Assembly: GCA_027405735.1 (NCBI GenBank) | Contig: JAPEHQ010000001.1 | Span: 4,774,001 to 4,838,000 of the forward strand | From: Mucor racemosus | Lineage: Eukaryota; Mucoromycota; Mucoromycetes; Mucorales; Mucoraceae | Reading direction: 5' to 3' | Length of the DNA: 64,000 bases | Shown here: positions 50,465 through 62,802 of the stretch, piece after piece | Layout: each line of letters starts with the position of its first letter | Numbering within the stretch: the stretch's first letter is position 1 | Translations under genes and position numbers: made by a program | Notes under the pieces: model-generated | Database searches by the model: none | Told to the model about the DNA's origin: nothing | What the model saw: the letters and a program-made list of their open reading frames with translations, nothing else

Positions 50465-51720
50465 CTTAATTTCTGTATTCACAAGATAGGTCTAATTGAT
50501 TGCTACTCTGCATTTTTTGTTTTAGCAAAAAATATTGATTTTTCATCGAGATAACCAAAATAATAGTTTTTACCACAGCTTAAAACCTATCATAACGGGC
50601 TTCCAAAATTTATTTTAAAAAATGGACGAAAAATGATGAAAAAAACAAAATCCTTTAAAAGCTCGTGGATTGCAAAGTAAGTTGACCTAGTGTATTAAGT
50701 GGTTTTTGTACAGTTTTGAATTCTGCATCTATCGAAATAAAAATTAGAAAAACATTCCACATTAAATTTTGTGTAAAATGCAATTGAAATTTTGGAGGTT
50801 TTTTGAAGATACACATCACTTTTTATAAGCATATTTAAAATATAATACACTGAAATGATGCGCAAAAAAATTATCTATCGATCGAACTATTGCAAAAAAT
50901 TTCAGCTGCATTATTCGTAGAGAAAGCAACATTTTTGTCCAAATTTTTTTCTGTTTCAGAATTTGGGATGAGGGTATACAAGGGGAAAATGGATGCCAGA
51001 AATGGAGGTACCTTTTTGTACACATTTTTAAGGATATTTCCACGAAAAATCAATATTTTGAAAAACTCTAGATTGGATCCGAGAGAGCTCAACGAGCTGG
51101 ATGATATAAATGCAAAAAAAATGTTGCTCAATTTAACCAATATTTTGAAACCTACTATAGAAATGCCCAAAAAAATGAAAAAAAAAATAAAGTGCTCAGA
51201 ATTTTTTTATATTAAAATATGTTATAGAACACTTTAAAACAAGTAAATTTTATTATTAAAAAGTTGTAGTATAGCTTAATTTTTTCTGGAGATATGAAGC
51301 CTCAAAGTTTTCAATTCATTAGCAGTGAAATACGCGTAAAAAATCTGAAACCTTAGCACTCAAAAATTAATACCAACTGCAAAAAGTAGGATATTTCCGG
51401 ATACTCATTTTTGGATTAAAGTTGAACATCTCAGGTACATTGGCATATAATTTTTTCTTGGTGCTATTTAGTGAAAAAAAAAAGTAGAGCAAGGATGAAA
51501 AATGGGACCCAGTTTTCAAGAAAAAAGCAGTTAATTTTACGCGTTTTTGAGTCTTTTGTGGTAAATAAAATAAATTGAAGGGCAGGTAGCATAATGTGAC
51601 AAATTTACATCTGTTTAGCATTGTCTAAGGTATATTCTGAAAGCGTTTAATATAGGATTAATCGTAATGTTTTGAAACAGCCTTACAAATAATGTGAAAG
51701 CACTAAAGGAAGTGCACGTT
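50465..51720 (+). repeat. Repeat family A, copy 6; right arm of the inverted repeat
   Basis: Near-identical reverse complement of copy 5 over 50502-51610. Landmarks are gggatgagggtatacaa at 50966, agagctcaacgagctggatg at 51083, and the taatttttt/gtgaaaa block at about 51450-51480. The diverged part continues to gtgcacgtttccac near 51712, which matches copy 2. Bases 51721-52249 are AT-rich, with a TTAA tract at 52190-52210. Confidence 0.92.
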
Positions 51721-52249
51721 TCCACTTTACCATTCTCACAGCAACTCTCATGGAGGCTGAAATTTAAACTATTCATGGATGAACACTAGACATACCTACT
51801 GTTGTAACAGGGAGCTTATTTGAATCTATATTCGTCTAGAAAGAGTTTATTTTTCAAATTTACTCAATGCATAATAATCCATGGAAGTTGAATAATTTTT
51901 ATGGAATTTGAGCTTATTTGCATAAATAATCATCGAGGGCATAGTTTTCTACAGTTGTAAATAGTAAGTTTGAGATAGTTTCCAGCTTTTTTTAAATTAC
52001 AATATGAGATACTTCATCTGAAGGCTACGCATCTATATTGGCTTTACCATAAAAGCCTATTACTCAAACACAAGGCTATGATGTTTGTAGCAGCATATAT
52101 GCTTCAAAGGTAATCCTTACAGATAAAATAAAATAAATAGCTCTACCTTTCAACAATAATAAATATTATGCATTATTATGAAAAGTATTTTATTAATTAA
52201 TTAATTAATTGGATAGGATATATGTATTTTGCTTAATATAGGTACGTTA

Positions 52250-55200
52250 TTACACATGCAAAGAAAGCCAGACTTGAGGGTTTTCTACACCTAATAACTT
52301 TTCAACACATGCAGCAGCTTCATTCAACTCCTGGGTAAATATATAGGACGCTACCGAATACGCACAATAACTAGGATACGTATCATTATGTACTTGTTCA
52401 GGGTGCATTGCAATTACAGCACAAAGCTTTTGTGATAATTTTTCTTTCAAATCATTGGGTGATATTAAATAAGGTGGTAAGGCCATTTTAGCAAGCAATG
52501 TGGCGGATAGTTGACGCATAATTGTCAAGAGACATGCAACGTAATCTAATTTTTCTTCATCCAAGACACGAATCAAGCGATGTCTCCAACTTCCATCCAT
52601 ATATCGTGAGGTATAAGCCATTCCTTCGAGTAAATCAGCCATGTTATTCAATTTTTCAATCAGCATCTGATAGGTTTCAAAAGGAAACTTCCCTTTCAAT
52701 GGAGGTTCAAGCTTAGATAACGCTAGATATGTATGTTCATCTTTTAGTTGACGTTGAAGATGAATGGTGAGTTGTCTAAATGCCTTGATCTGATTAGCTG
52801 TTGTTGTAGATCCAAGATTTCCATCATTTTGAGTACTGCGATTAGATAATATATCTGAAAAAATGATACCATAAAGCACACTCATATCGTAAAATGTTCG
52901 AGCGATTCGCTTACGAAGCTCAACTCGGCCAGTGACAGGACGAGGTATCAAGTTGATAAGAAAAGAACCTACAATACCGAGTACAATGTACATCATTCGC
53001 TATAAATCAAATCAAATCAATCGATGAATAAGTATATTATAAATATTTATATACTGTTAAGAGCTTTACCTTCCCTGCTGCAATTTCAATTACATTTGAT
53101 TGCTCACCCCCAGCAAGAGAAAGCTGATATCCAGTGGTAATAATCTAAATAAATTTGATTAATACTCCTGTACATATTTTCAAATGTAGTATAATACCAT
53201 TAAGTAAGCATACTGAGTCATCACAGAAAAGAAACTGTACGCCTGATTTGTAAAAAAAATGTAATGAAATGGTGCCATTACAATAAACGTAAGCACAGCA
53301 AGACCATACGGATTTCCTCTTACTATTTCCCAAACAATAATACTCAAAACACCACCGCATAATGTTCCCAAAAGACCAAATGCCAACCTAAAAAAAGTAA
53401 ATTAAATGGATTTAATACGTTGTATAAAATCATAAAATCAACAAACTAACGTGAAATTAAACATGCCAGCCATTGGAATCATCCACATTAGTAAAGTGTT
53501 AGCAACCCATTGTCCACCCCAACTTGTAAACCAACCAACACTCTGAGGAAGATAAGCAGGAATAGAAAGGATAATAAAACCTGCTGCTGTCTTGATAGCA
53601 AAAATAGTCTCCATACTATAAACCCAATCAAAAAAATTGCTTAAATGGTAAAATAATTTTTCTCTAATTGTAACTGGGGCATCTACATCTGGATCTCGAG
53701 GACATGGCCTATCATTTCGATTCATGGAACAAACATAAGCATCTTCTTCATTTTGTTGGTTTTCTTGATCCAATTTTGATAGTGGCTGTTGTTGAGGAAC
53801 ATGCGTAAGACCTAATTCACTATCATGTTCCTTTTTAAAGTCGTTTTCACCTGTACTACTTCCACTATATAAACTACTTTCAGCAATAGAAATACGAGAA
53901 TTGATCTGCCCACCTAATTGGGCTTTATTACTAACAGACGGTTTGAGCCATCTTTTGAGAGACATCTTGGGGAGCCAGAATTTTCTTTGCTTGGGTCTTG
54001 TTAGATCTAGCTTTTCAATAAGTGATGCCATAGATTGAACACTGTTTGCAAAACCCAAAAGATTGAATTGAAATAAAAAGACAACTTGTTGTGTCATGTC
54101 TTGTTTATTGGTATTCACATGTCGCCATTTTTCAGTTGCATTTTCATATGCTGATATGAGAGGTTCCATGTTTTCGGAAGACATGTTGTATTCAATGTTG
54201 GCTTTAGGTTTCGATACAAAGAGACGAGGAAATGGCCACAATATAGTACTTTTTAGTGAGCGAGGTCTTTCCTTGAATGCATCTACTCTTAAACTACAAT
54301 CTTTTAATGCCATGATACATGCTTGAATCAAATCATCAGTAGCCTTCTCAAGCTCAATATCCATAGGCGTCTTTTGTATTTGATCTTTCTTATCATTACC
54401 AGTTGCAATTTCGTTCTTACACAATAAACCTACACCTATACCATGAAGAGGGGTGCGCATTTCTTTTACTTTTTGTGTGATATCACGAATATCAGATTGT
54501 GAAAGTCTACTATAAAATATAATGAATTCGGCATCATGCTGACTATCTACTAATTTGATAAGTGCTCCTTGAAGTTTTGTGCGTAATTTTGAAAATGAGG
54601 GTCTTTTTTCAATTTCTAATAATTGTTTTGCTTTAAATAGTTTTGTAGTTTCTTGATAAAATGTACAATAATCTTGTAGTGTTTGATCTAAAACTTGGAA
54701 ATAATGTGTTGCACTGTCTTCAGGCCATAAGAATATATTTACCATTAATGATATGGCAGATGCCAATAATAATGGTTTAAAAAAATTCAACTAAACAAAA
54801 AAAAAATGCATGAATAATCCTTTAGTCATCCGTTACACGATAAGACTTGCGCCTCCTTTATGTAAACTTACTGTAATACTTGTCTGAAATCCAGGAGCAG
54901 AAGCATTTACAGTAAGTGAAAACTATTTTTCAAAAATAAGTATAATGAATACATGTTTATAATTCATATTAATGATACTTACAGAGCTAATCATTCCAGC
55001 AAAGATCGTGGCAAAATAAACTAGTATGTGGGACGTTTCAATACGAATTTACATGTACAATTTTATAGGGTCTTACTTTGAGGGTATTTAGTTCTAATGT
55101 ATGCAATGACAAAGATTATTGCAGTACAGAATACAGCAGATACTGCACTAGATGCTGGTTGTATAGGATTTTCTATTGCTGGATCTCTAGCAAGATTTGC

Positions 55201-55669
55201 AACGTAATTACCCAATAGGCACCACGCAGAACCTATTGCAGCACTCAATACTCCTTGTATAGTCAACTAAAACATAATGTAAATTGACTGATTATTGATT
55301 GAATTTTGAGATATCTTACTTTTATGTGTGTTTCTATAGTAATTTTCATTAGATCATTCATCAATATAATATCAAAAATCAATTACCAATTGGTTTAACA
55401 GGAAAGTACAGTAAAGTACCCAATGTAATTAATGTACTAGCAGTTCCAGTTGAAGATCTTGTATCATTTACCAAGACAAAGATGAGACTAATCAAAGTTG
55501 CAAACGTTGCTTTTAATGTTGTTCTGATTGCAGGTAAGGGTGGTATTCTTGATTTTAATTTGTATATGAAATTATCGGACTTTTCATCTAGAAATGTATT
55601 TTGGGTAAATTATACAGATCGAATATTAAATTTCTTTATTTTACGTATTAATGTTGAAGCATTGCTCAT
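52250..55669 (-). CDS. ArAE_2-type (fusaric acid resistance-like) membrane transporter
   Basis: Ten exons: 55669-55645, 55587-55387, 55333-55320, 55266-55077, 55020-54983, 54922-54872, 54790-53451, 53387-53198, 53144-53070 and 52999-52250, giving 957 residues. Two sets of about six membrane helices are separated by long cytosolic regions. The first set includes ATFATLISLIFVLV, LTIQGVLSAAIGSAWCLLG and LASAISLMVNIFLWPEDSA. The second includes WTSWGGQWVANTLLMW-like and LGLAVLTFIVMAPFHYIFF-like helices. This is the layout of fungal Brg/Bre4-like proteins (PF10337/PF10334/FUSC families), thought to export aromatic acids or act at the plasma membrane or ER. Exon 3 is a 14-nt microexon that restores the frame. 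It is divergent from the aldo-keto reductase gene. Confidence 0.88.
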
Positions 55670-55699
55670 TTTTTAATTTAACATGTAAGAAAAGCAAAC

Positions 55700-55749
<50 letters not shown>

Positions 55750-56013
55750 ATAATGGAATGTGAATGATAAACACAAAGGTTCAATGTGACGGAGGTTTCA
55801 TACTATTACACTTGTTTCTTCTAAATGCTGACAATAACGTTATTAAGCATTGCCAGTGTTGTTTAAATCAGTTGTACCAAATCTACAGCCTCAAATCATT
55901 TAAGGTTCAAGCGGAGACATGGCTTACATAAGAAAAATCTCCCACTTTTTAGCTCGATAAAAAGATGTGCAATTCTAGTTTTCCATTCAACTCTCTTTCC
56001 TTCAAGATTAACA
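55670..56013. promoter_or_regulatory. Bidirectional promoter with (AG)n tract
   Basis: A 344-bp gap separates the divergent transporter and reductase starts. An (AG)n microsatellite spans 55704-55746. Such purine tracts often act as GAGA-type promoter elements in fungi, but here that is inference. Confidence 0.5.
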
Positions 56014-57317
56014 ATGTCAAATAGCCGTGTTTTCAAACTGTAAACTAGACACTTGCAATAAATAAGCAGTAAATATGATTTCTGATACATCTTTAAAATA
56101 GAAATACAGGTGCAGTTGTTCCAGCTATCGGTTTAGGTACTTGGAGATCCAAACCAGAACAAGTTTATGATGCCGTCAAAACAGCAATTGAGGCTGGGTA
56201 ATTATACTGTTGTACATTGTACCCATATAATCAGATTTTCTTAATTTTCTTTGGTATCTGTAGATATAGACATATTGATGCTGCATTTGTTTGTAAGTTT
56301 CCATAGTATCTTACAAAAATGATGGTAATACTAAATTATATGAAAAATAAATAGATGGTAATGAAAGGGAGGTAGGACAAGCTATTAAAGACAGTGGTAT
56401 TCCTCGGGAAGAATTGTTTATTACTACAAAACTATGGAACACATGCCATCGACCTGAACTTGTTCAAGTAGCATTTGAAAAATCACTTGAAAATCTTCAA
56501 TTAGAATATGTTGATCTTTATTTAATGCATTGGCCAGTTTCTTTTCAACCTTCGGATGTTAAACAACCTAGGGGAGAAGACGGAATTATTTTATTAGATG
56601 ATACCCATTTCACAACTACTTATGCTGTAAGAAAAAGAATGCTTACATGTGTGAAAAACAAAGAAATAAACTAATGTATTAATAAAGGAAATGGAAAAAT
56701 TAGTTGGAAGTAAATTGCGTGCAATTGGTGTTAGCAATTTTGATATTCAACATTTAGAGAAACTAGCAAATACAGCTAAAATTCCACCTGCAGTTAATCA
56801 AGTAGAATTGCACCCTTATCTGCCACAACAAGAATTAGTTGATTATTGTCAAAAACACAATATTTTAGGTAAAAATGACCAAATCAAGTTGAAAATAAAA
56901 AAAACTAATTCACCCTACAGTTACTGCCTATTCACCCCTTGGAAGCAGTGATTCTCCTTTAATGAAAGATGAAACCATTGTAAGCATACATATACATTAA
57001 ATTGCATATTGCATAAGTAAATCCTCATTTATTCTTATTTATAGACTAGAATTGCCGATAAATATAATGCCACAACTGCACAAATTTTGATTTCTTGGGG
57101 CATTGAAAGGGGATATGCAGTTTTGCCCAAATCAGTAACTGCATCAAGAATTATTTCCAATTTAAAGGATGTCCATTTGGAATCCAAGGATTTTGATTGT
57201 ATTAACAAATTAATTGAAAATCATCCTATCCGTAGATTAGGCGATCCGTATTTGTCTTGGGATGTTGATGTATTTGGCCTTCATCCAGGAGAAGAAAAGG
57301 TTAAATATACTGTCTAG
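56014..57317 (+). CDS. Aldo-keto reductase
   Basis: Seven exons: 56014-56039, 56102-56197, 56264-56292, 56355-56626, 56688-56868, 56921-56979 and 57045-57317, giving 311 residues. It is an NADPH-dependent reductase of aldehydes, ketones or aldoses in the cytosol. The catalytic tetrad is complete: Asp46 and Tyr51 ([14 protein letters not shown]), Lys76 (TTKLWN) and His109 (LYLMHWP). Further family marks are [18 protein letters not shown] and the cofactor-binding PKSVTASRI near residue 235. The start is fixed by splicing MSNSRVFKL to [14 protein letters not shown]. Close relatives include aldose/xylose reductases (Gre3-like); the substrate is unknown. The next gene, the CaMKK-like kinase, is convergent. 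Confidence 0.95.
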
Positions 57318-57427
57318 TTTATTATAATTTTAAGGAATGACAGCGAGTATTTATAATATGTATAATAAAAGGAATGGAGGGGATAATTTTACATCTATAA
57401 TTAATAAAGCAGCATGAAGGGCATAAT

Positions 57428-57461
57428 GTAGTAGTAGTAGTAGTAGTAGTAGTAGCAGTAG
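57428..57461. repeat. (GTA)n microsatellite
   Basis: A trinucleotide run of about 11 units in the 347-bp gap between convergent 3' ends. It is followed by imperfect AAT/AAC trinucleotides. No gene lies in the gap. Confidence 0.9.
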
Positions 57462-57664
57462 TAATAATAACAATAATGATAATAGTAGCAACAAAAATAA
57501 TAGAAAGTAGTGTAGTAGATGTGGTGGGATATCAGTAATGGTACATGTTTGGAATTATAGATATGTAAAAATGATGGTAATGGGTATAATGAACGTTGAT
57601 GTATACAAATGTGTAGGTATAAATGTGGTTATAATAAATGTGTATATTTATGATGTGTGCTGAT

Positions 57665-58887
57665 TTAGCATTGTTTGTCCTGCAACCAAGGGTGTGTCTA
57701 AAAATATAAACCTTTGTTGTCAACAAAATTGAAATTTGTTCTGCATCGAAAAATAGATACATACCTTGACATCTTGAATTGTAATACGATCTTTTGGATT
57801 CTTTTCAAGCAATTTATCAATTAAATCTTTTAATACAGGGTCTTTATTATCAGAATGATCAACACTATATGAAAATATTAATATACAATTATGTCGTATT
57901 AAATGAGTCTACATACGCTTTATTCTGAATATCACCATATAAATCCATTAAACTTGACTTTTCAAATGGTAAATGTCCATAAACAAGGCAATATAATGTA
58001 ACTCCCATAGACCAAAGATCGGCACATGTAGGGGATACAGTGGATTCTTGATTTCGTCGCGCAGCTATAGTTCAATTTATATGAGTATACCAGTTATTTT
58101 TAGTAGAATGTTTTCATAATGTATTACCTCTTTTTAATAATTCAGGGGCCATAAATGCAGGAGAACCTACACTACTGCTTGTAGAGCTGAGCTTATCTGT
58201 AATACAAGTGGCGTTACCGAAATCAATCAATTTGACAATGTTATTATTTGACATGACCAAGTTTTGAGGTTTTATATCTCTGTGTACTATATTATTAGAA
58301 TGCACTATTGCAACTGTAAGTATATAACTGGAAAACAAGATAATTTTTACCAACTTACAATGCTCAACAGCATCTACTAATTGAGAAAATATTTCACGGC
58401 ATTGATTATCAGGAATTGATTTTGTAATTGAATGAGGCGTGACATCCATGATTATGCCTTTTTCTGCAATTTCGGTAACTATAAATATTGAGTCTTCATT
58501 TTCAGGATCATTATCAATAACTGCAACAAAGCGAATAATATTTGAATGTGTAGGTAATTGCTTTAAAATCTCAATTTCTTCAATTTGCAATTCTGCATGA
58601 TCTTGATTTAATTTGCGTTTTTTCGATTCAGGATATAATGGTCTTCTATTATTGACTAATTGAGATTGATGATATTGTCTCTGGATTCTAGATTTATTCA
58701 TTTCTTTGATAGCAAATTTCTTGTTTGTTTTTGTTTCTACTGCTAGATGGACTATGCCTGATGCGCCTTGACCAATTTGATGTATTAAAGAGTATCTGCC
58801 ATTGTCGATTTGACGTTTATTTAAATAGGCTTTCGATTTTTTCCAACGTCGATGAAGCTGTAATGGGGAATTGAACCAACGAGTCAT
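57665..58887 (-). CDS. CaMKK-like protein kinase (Snf1/AMPK-activating type)
   Basis: Five exons: 58887-58359, 58313-58128, 58064-57917, 57864-57765 and 57697-57665, giving 331 residues. The kinase domain is complete: IGQGASGIVHLA, Lys61, a basic Arg/Pro insert (NNRRPLYPESKKRKL) between Lys and helix C, HRDIKPQN (Asp189), LIDFGNAT (Asp207), and GSPAFMAPELL. DLWSMGVTLYCLVYGHLPFE follows. The RP-insert and the GxPAF(M/L)APE activation loop are hallmarks of the CaMKK/Ssp1/Sak1 group, which phosphorylate AMPK-type kinases. The protein ends nine residues after the kinase domain (HPWL), so it lacks the long regulatory tails of yeast Sak1, Tos3 and Elm1. The insert between GNAT and the APE loop is short. 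Confidence 0.9.
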
Positions 58888-60609
58888 TTTAGTTTGTTAT
58901 TGTAAAGAAGAAAAGAAAAGAAATCAAAAGCAGGAAAAATATGCCTTCTTTATATAAAACTACAAAATCTATAATTATCGTTTCGTTGGGCGTATCAAAG
59001 GGGACCAGTAAAACTCCTAATTCTTGGCTTTTTCTGTGTACTATGCCCCTCCCCCTTCATATTCATCATCTGCTTGCCACGCGATTATTATTTGACTATA
59101 GCTTTTTTTCCAAATTAGGGTCGGTTCCGACATAAACAAACCTATTTTTATAATATACTTGTATAGGCACACAGACCTTGAATTCTTTATGCATCATCAC
59201 GTATCTCTTGCATATTTCATAACATCATATGTAAAAAGCATAAAGTGTCACAGAAACGTTGGTGATACAAAAACACTTGGAAGTGAGGTGTAAGATGTAA
59301 ACGATACAAATAAACAATTAACTATAATTTACATGTGTATGAATGGGGTTAATTAATTATATATTATGTATCAAAAAGTATGAATACAATTTAACTGACT
59401 TGATTGGACATGCAATGATCATGCATAGTATTGTGCCGTACAGGCCGGAAAATGACAAGGGATTTCTTGGCACACTGCAAAATTAACATTTGACAGATAC
59501 TCATCTTTTCACATGTTAATAGTATATTAAACACAAAGAACCCTTATTTCGTTAATATTGTTGATATTAAAAATCTCCTTGTAAAAAATCAATAAACAAT
59601 AAACACATTTTTAATTTTTGTTCCTGAAATCATCAAGAAATTAAACAACAACAACAAAAAAAAAAAAAAACTCGAGTTTTCTCCTATATATTTACCAAGA
59701 AAAATTAACTTTATATATGGAATACATATGACAATGTCTTTTTAATCTATTATAGTTAGCCAGTTTTAGAGATTTGCACCTGAAAAAAAAACCAAAATCT
59801 GGATCGTCAATTGCTGGGATTTGTGTAATGATTTAAGCAATGCTGCTATAATTTTGATGATTTATGACTTATACTTTCGTTATCTACAGCAAAATTTACT
59901 AATATTTTGGGCTAAAAAAGTATTAAAAACAAAGCTAGATAACCCATTTCATTATTCAGATTGATAATGGCTTTTATTTTCGATCTAGAATCAAGAAATG
60001 ATTGCTTGAGACCCATGTTTCTCATTTTACTGCTGTCTTAAAGTACTGATTTAGCGTATTTTATTGATGCTCATCAAGAAAAAAAAAACTTATATTATTG
60101 CTGAAAATGAGATAATTACATAGAGCGATCTACATATGGTATTTAATTGTGAAAAATCAACGTGTAAAAATCTTACGAGTTGGAGAAAAATCAAGAGTTT
60201 CTTGAGGCACGCCAGTGGGATGCTATTTTCATATGAAATTCAAGAATCTTGGCTGTTTATATTCTTAGTGCAAGGCGTTATACTATTTCGTCAAACATTG
60301 GTGTTTTCAATAAATGGCTGTAGCTTACGATAAATCAATTATTAGTTTCTGAATACCAAATAAAATACTGGAACTTACCACAGTTGCGTTCTGAGCTGAA
60401 ACAAATTCATTGTGCTACTGCCACAACTATAGGCGATTTAATATAAAACAAATCAAGATATTTGCTTTGTCTATTGCTTACTTGGTCAAATGAATCAAAT
60501 AAAGTAAGAAAGATATATCCGTATAATGAAATATAAACCTTTAATTACGCATAATTATGCTAAAATCATGAAAAATTAGTATTTTTAAGGAGTTGTTTTA
60601 TGCGCATTT
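58888..60609. other. Gene-free region upstream of the CaMKK-like gene
   Basis: Promoter-side DNA, then AT-rich sequence with an A run at about 59657-59670. The frame at 60136-60333 has no recognisable protein. Confidence 0.4.
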
Positions 60610-61140
60610 TGCATAATCTGAAGCTAAAACCTTGTCAAAACTATTTCTTAGATCAGGTACCTTCTCGCTATATTTTTTTCTCCAGTTTTTTGGGACATAA
60701 AAAACATGATTGAAATTGACCTCTCAACCCTTACAGATACAGGCAAAAATCGATTAAAATCACTTAACCATCATTTTGACCCCAAAAATGGGGCTTTTTA
60801 CTATGGCTTTCCTAAGCTGAAAATGACCAATTTTTTTCAAGAATTTATATACAATTATTTATTTGGCTTTTAACTATTCATAAAACAGACTTTTGTAGGA
60901 AAAACCGTTATTTTTATTTCTCAAGATTCTGCAATTTTTCTAGTGAACTTTTTTTGAGATATTAAAACCATTCGACGCAAAACTTAAAGCTGTACTTACA
61001 ACTATTATTAAGCTATGTAGATTTACATAATAACTTTTGGAGTGAATTGCGAGAAAGTGATGAATTTTTTCAAAATGACAGTTTTTTTTTTATTATGGCG
61101 ATCAAAAATAAAATAAAAAAGTCGGTGTTTAAATACGCTT
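60610..61140 (+). repeat. Repeat family B, copy 3
   Basis: The right part matches copy 1 closely: tttttctagtgaacttttt at about 60936, gtagatttac, ttttggagtgaattgcgaga, attttttcaaaatgacag, and gatcaaaaataaaataaaaaa at 61100. The left part is weaker. Same orientation as the other copies. Confidence 0.7.
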
Positions 61141-61411
61141 TTATTACAATTACTACTACTACAAAATCAAGCTTTTAAAGTTTGAAGTAGCCATAATAAA
61201 AGCTAATTGCTTCCACTTAATGAAGAAAAAAAAAGTACGATCGTAAACCGTTTATTCTGCGCATCAATATTACAAAGTTAAATGTTGAATAAAATAACCC
61301 GAACTGAGAAATAAATATTTAAAGTTCTTTATGATGGACCGATAGTCTCAAACCCACCACCACCTCGCCCTTTTTCAAGCGCAATTAAGCTTTCCAATAG
61401 TCTTTTTATTA

Positions 61412-61890
61412 TCATGAATCAGCCTCTACAGCTACTGGTGTGCATAATAACTCTTTATGTGTTTTATTAATAATATTTTTCTGAGATCTTATTGTTTTAT
61501 GTTGTTGTAAACAGTAAATAAACATTCGAACCAGTTCAGAAACATCCGACAAGAGCAAACTTATGATAGTTTTATTTACCAATAATTGAGAAAGCTGTGA
61601 TAGAAAATCAACCATCTTCTTTATATATCGGGAATGCCAATATCCGGCAAAATGTATAATATCTCGAAATTGTAATTTTGATAAAAATGGTGCCTGAAAT
61701 ATTATAAACACAGGTGTATTTTTTTTTGGTAGTTTTTCATGTTTATAGATTTTTTTTTGGAATCTACGATAAAGTCAAAAGTACCATATTATTTATAACT
61801 ACTTTTAACATATTTGAGGATTTTTTTATCTTCAAAATATTCATCTATAACATCTCTTGTTCCTGAACGTAAAAAATAAAATATATTTAT
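61412..61890 (-). other. Unassigned coding-like stretch
   Basis: A minus frame ending at 61412 reads APFLSKLQFRDIIHFAGYWH, then SRYIKKMVDFLSQLSQLL and a charged tail ending VAVEADS. It follows a good acceptor (atatttcag, 61694). Upstream, after another acceptor-like ttacgttcag, the frame GTRDVIDEYFEDKKILKY is open and could join in phase 0. I could not complete a 5' end and recognise no family. It may be the 3' part of a small gene or a remnant. Confidence 0.3.
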
Positions 61891-62802
61891 TTGAAACATG
61901 AGCAATGATAATATTCATCGTCGTATCTCCATTACAACAAAATATATCGATAACAAAAGGCACAGCAGTTACCTACATGTTATATATATACATATTCAGA
62001 AAGCGAAATGTATCTCATTATCTAAGGGCTGGAGCGAAATACAAAAATGCTTTTTATTGACTCGTGCTCCATGCAATATTTCATATGTATGAACATTTGA
62101 TCGAACTTTAAAAGGTGCAACAACTAACGGGCTTTTCTTGTTGAAACTCCATTCAAGGTTATTTATGATTTTCTTGGTTGTAAAATATAAACCGACTCAA
62201 CTTGATAGAATGAAGCACGGCGTAATATTTGCTTACATCAGGGAAAATACTAAATATTGCTATATATATCACATACATTAGCTCTTTATAGGTAGATTGA
62301 GCATGGATATTTTATGTGCGCACTAAATAACTAGATGTTGGAAAATAGTTTTAGCTAGAAAAAAACATACAGATTTGTGCTACCAGGTTATCTTGCCATG
62401 TTCAATTATGAATAAACTGCTTTCCCATGTACTCTTGCCATTACCTTAGATTGAAGAAAATACAATTACAAAACAGATATTGGCAATCAGATATTAAATG
62501 TTTCAGGCTTAAATTAATGTACTTTTTAAGTATCAACATTGGATGTATGACAAACCAAAAAAATAACAACAAATAACCAGAATTGAGGCTTTGGCAGTAA
62601 AAAAAACAAAAAACAAAATGAAGATAAACAGAAAAGGTATTATGTTTATTTGAAAAAAAAAAGGGGGGGGGGATTCTATAGTAAAAATATAATTAGAATA
62701 ATTATGTATAATAAGAGGTTATGGTTAATTAGGTTACAAATATATAATATTCAAAGATGGATAATAGGTAAAAAAAAAGTACATGTATGATGTAGGTTAA
62801 AA
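61891..62802. other. Gene-poor region before the membrane-protein gene
   Basis: AT-rich with a G8 run near 62664-62671 and an A run. No features recognised. The last part is the 3' region of the following minus-strand gene. Confidence 0.4.
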
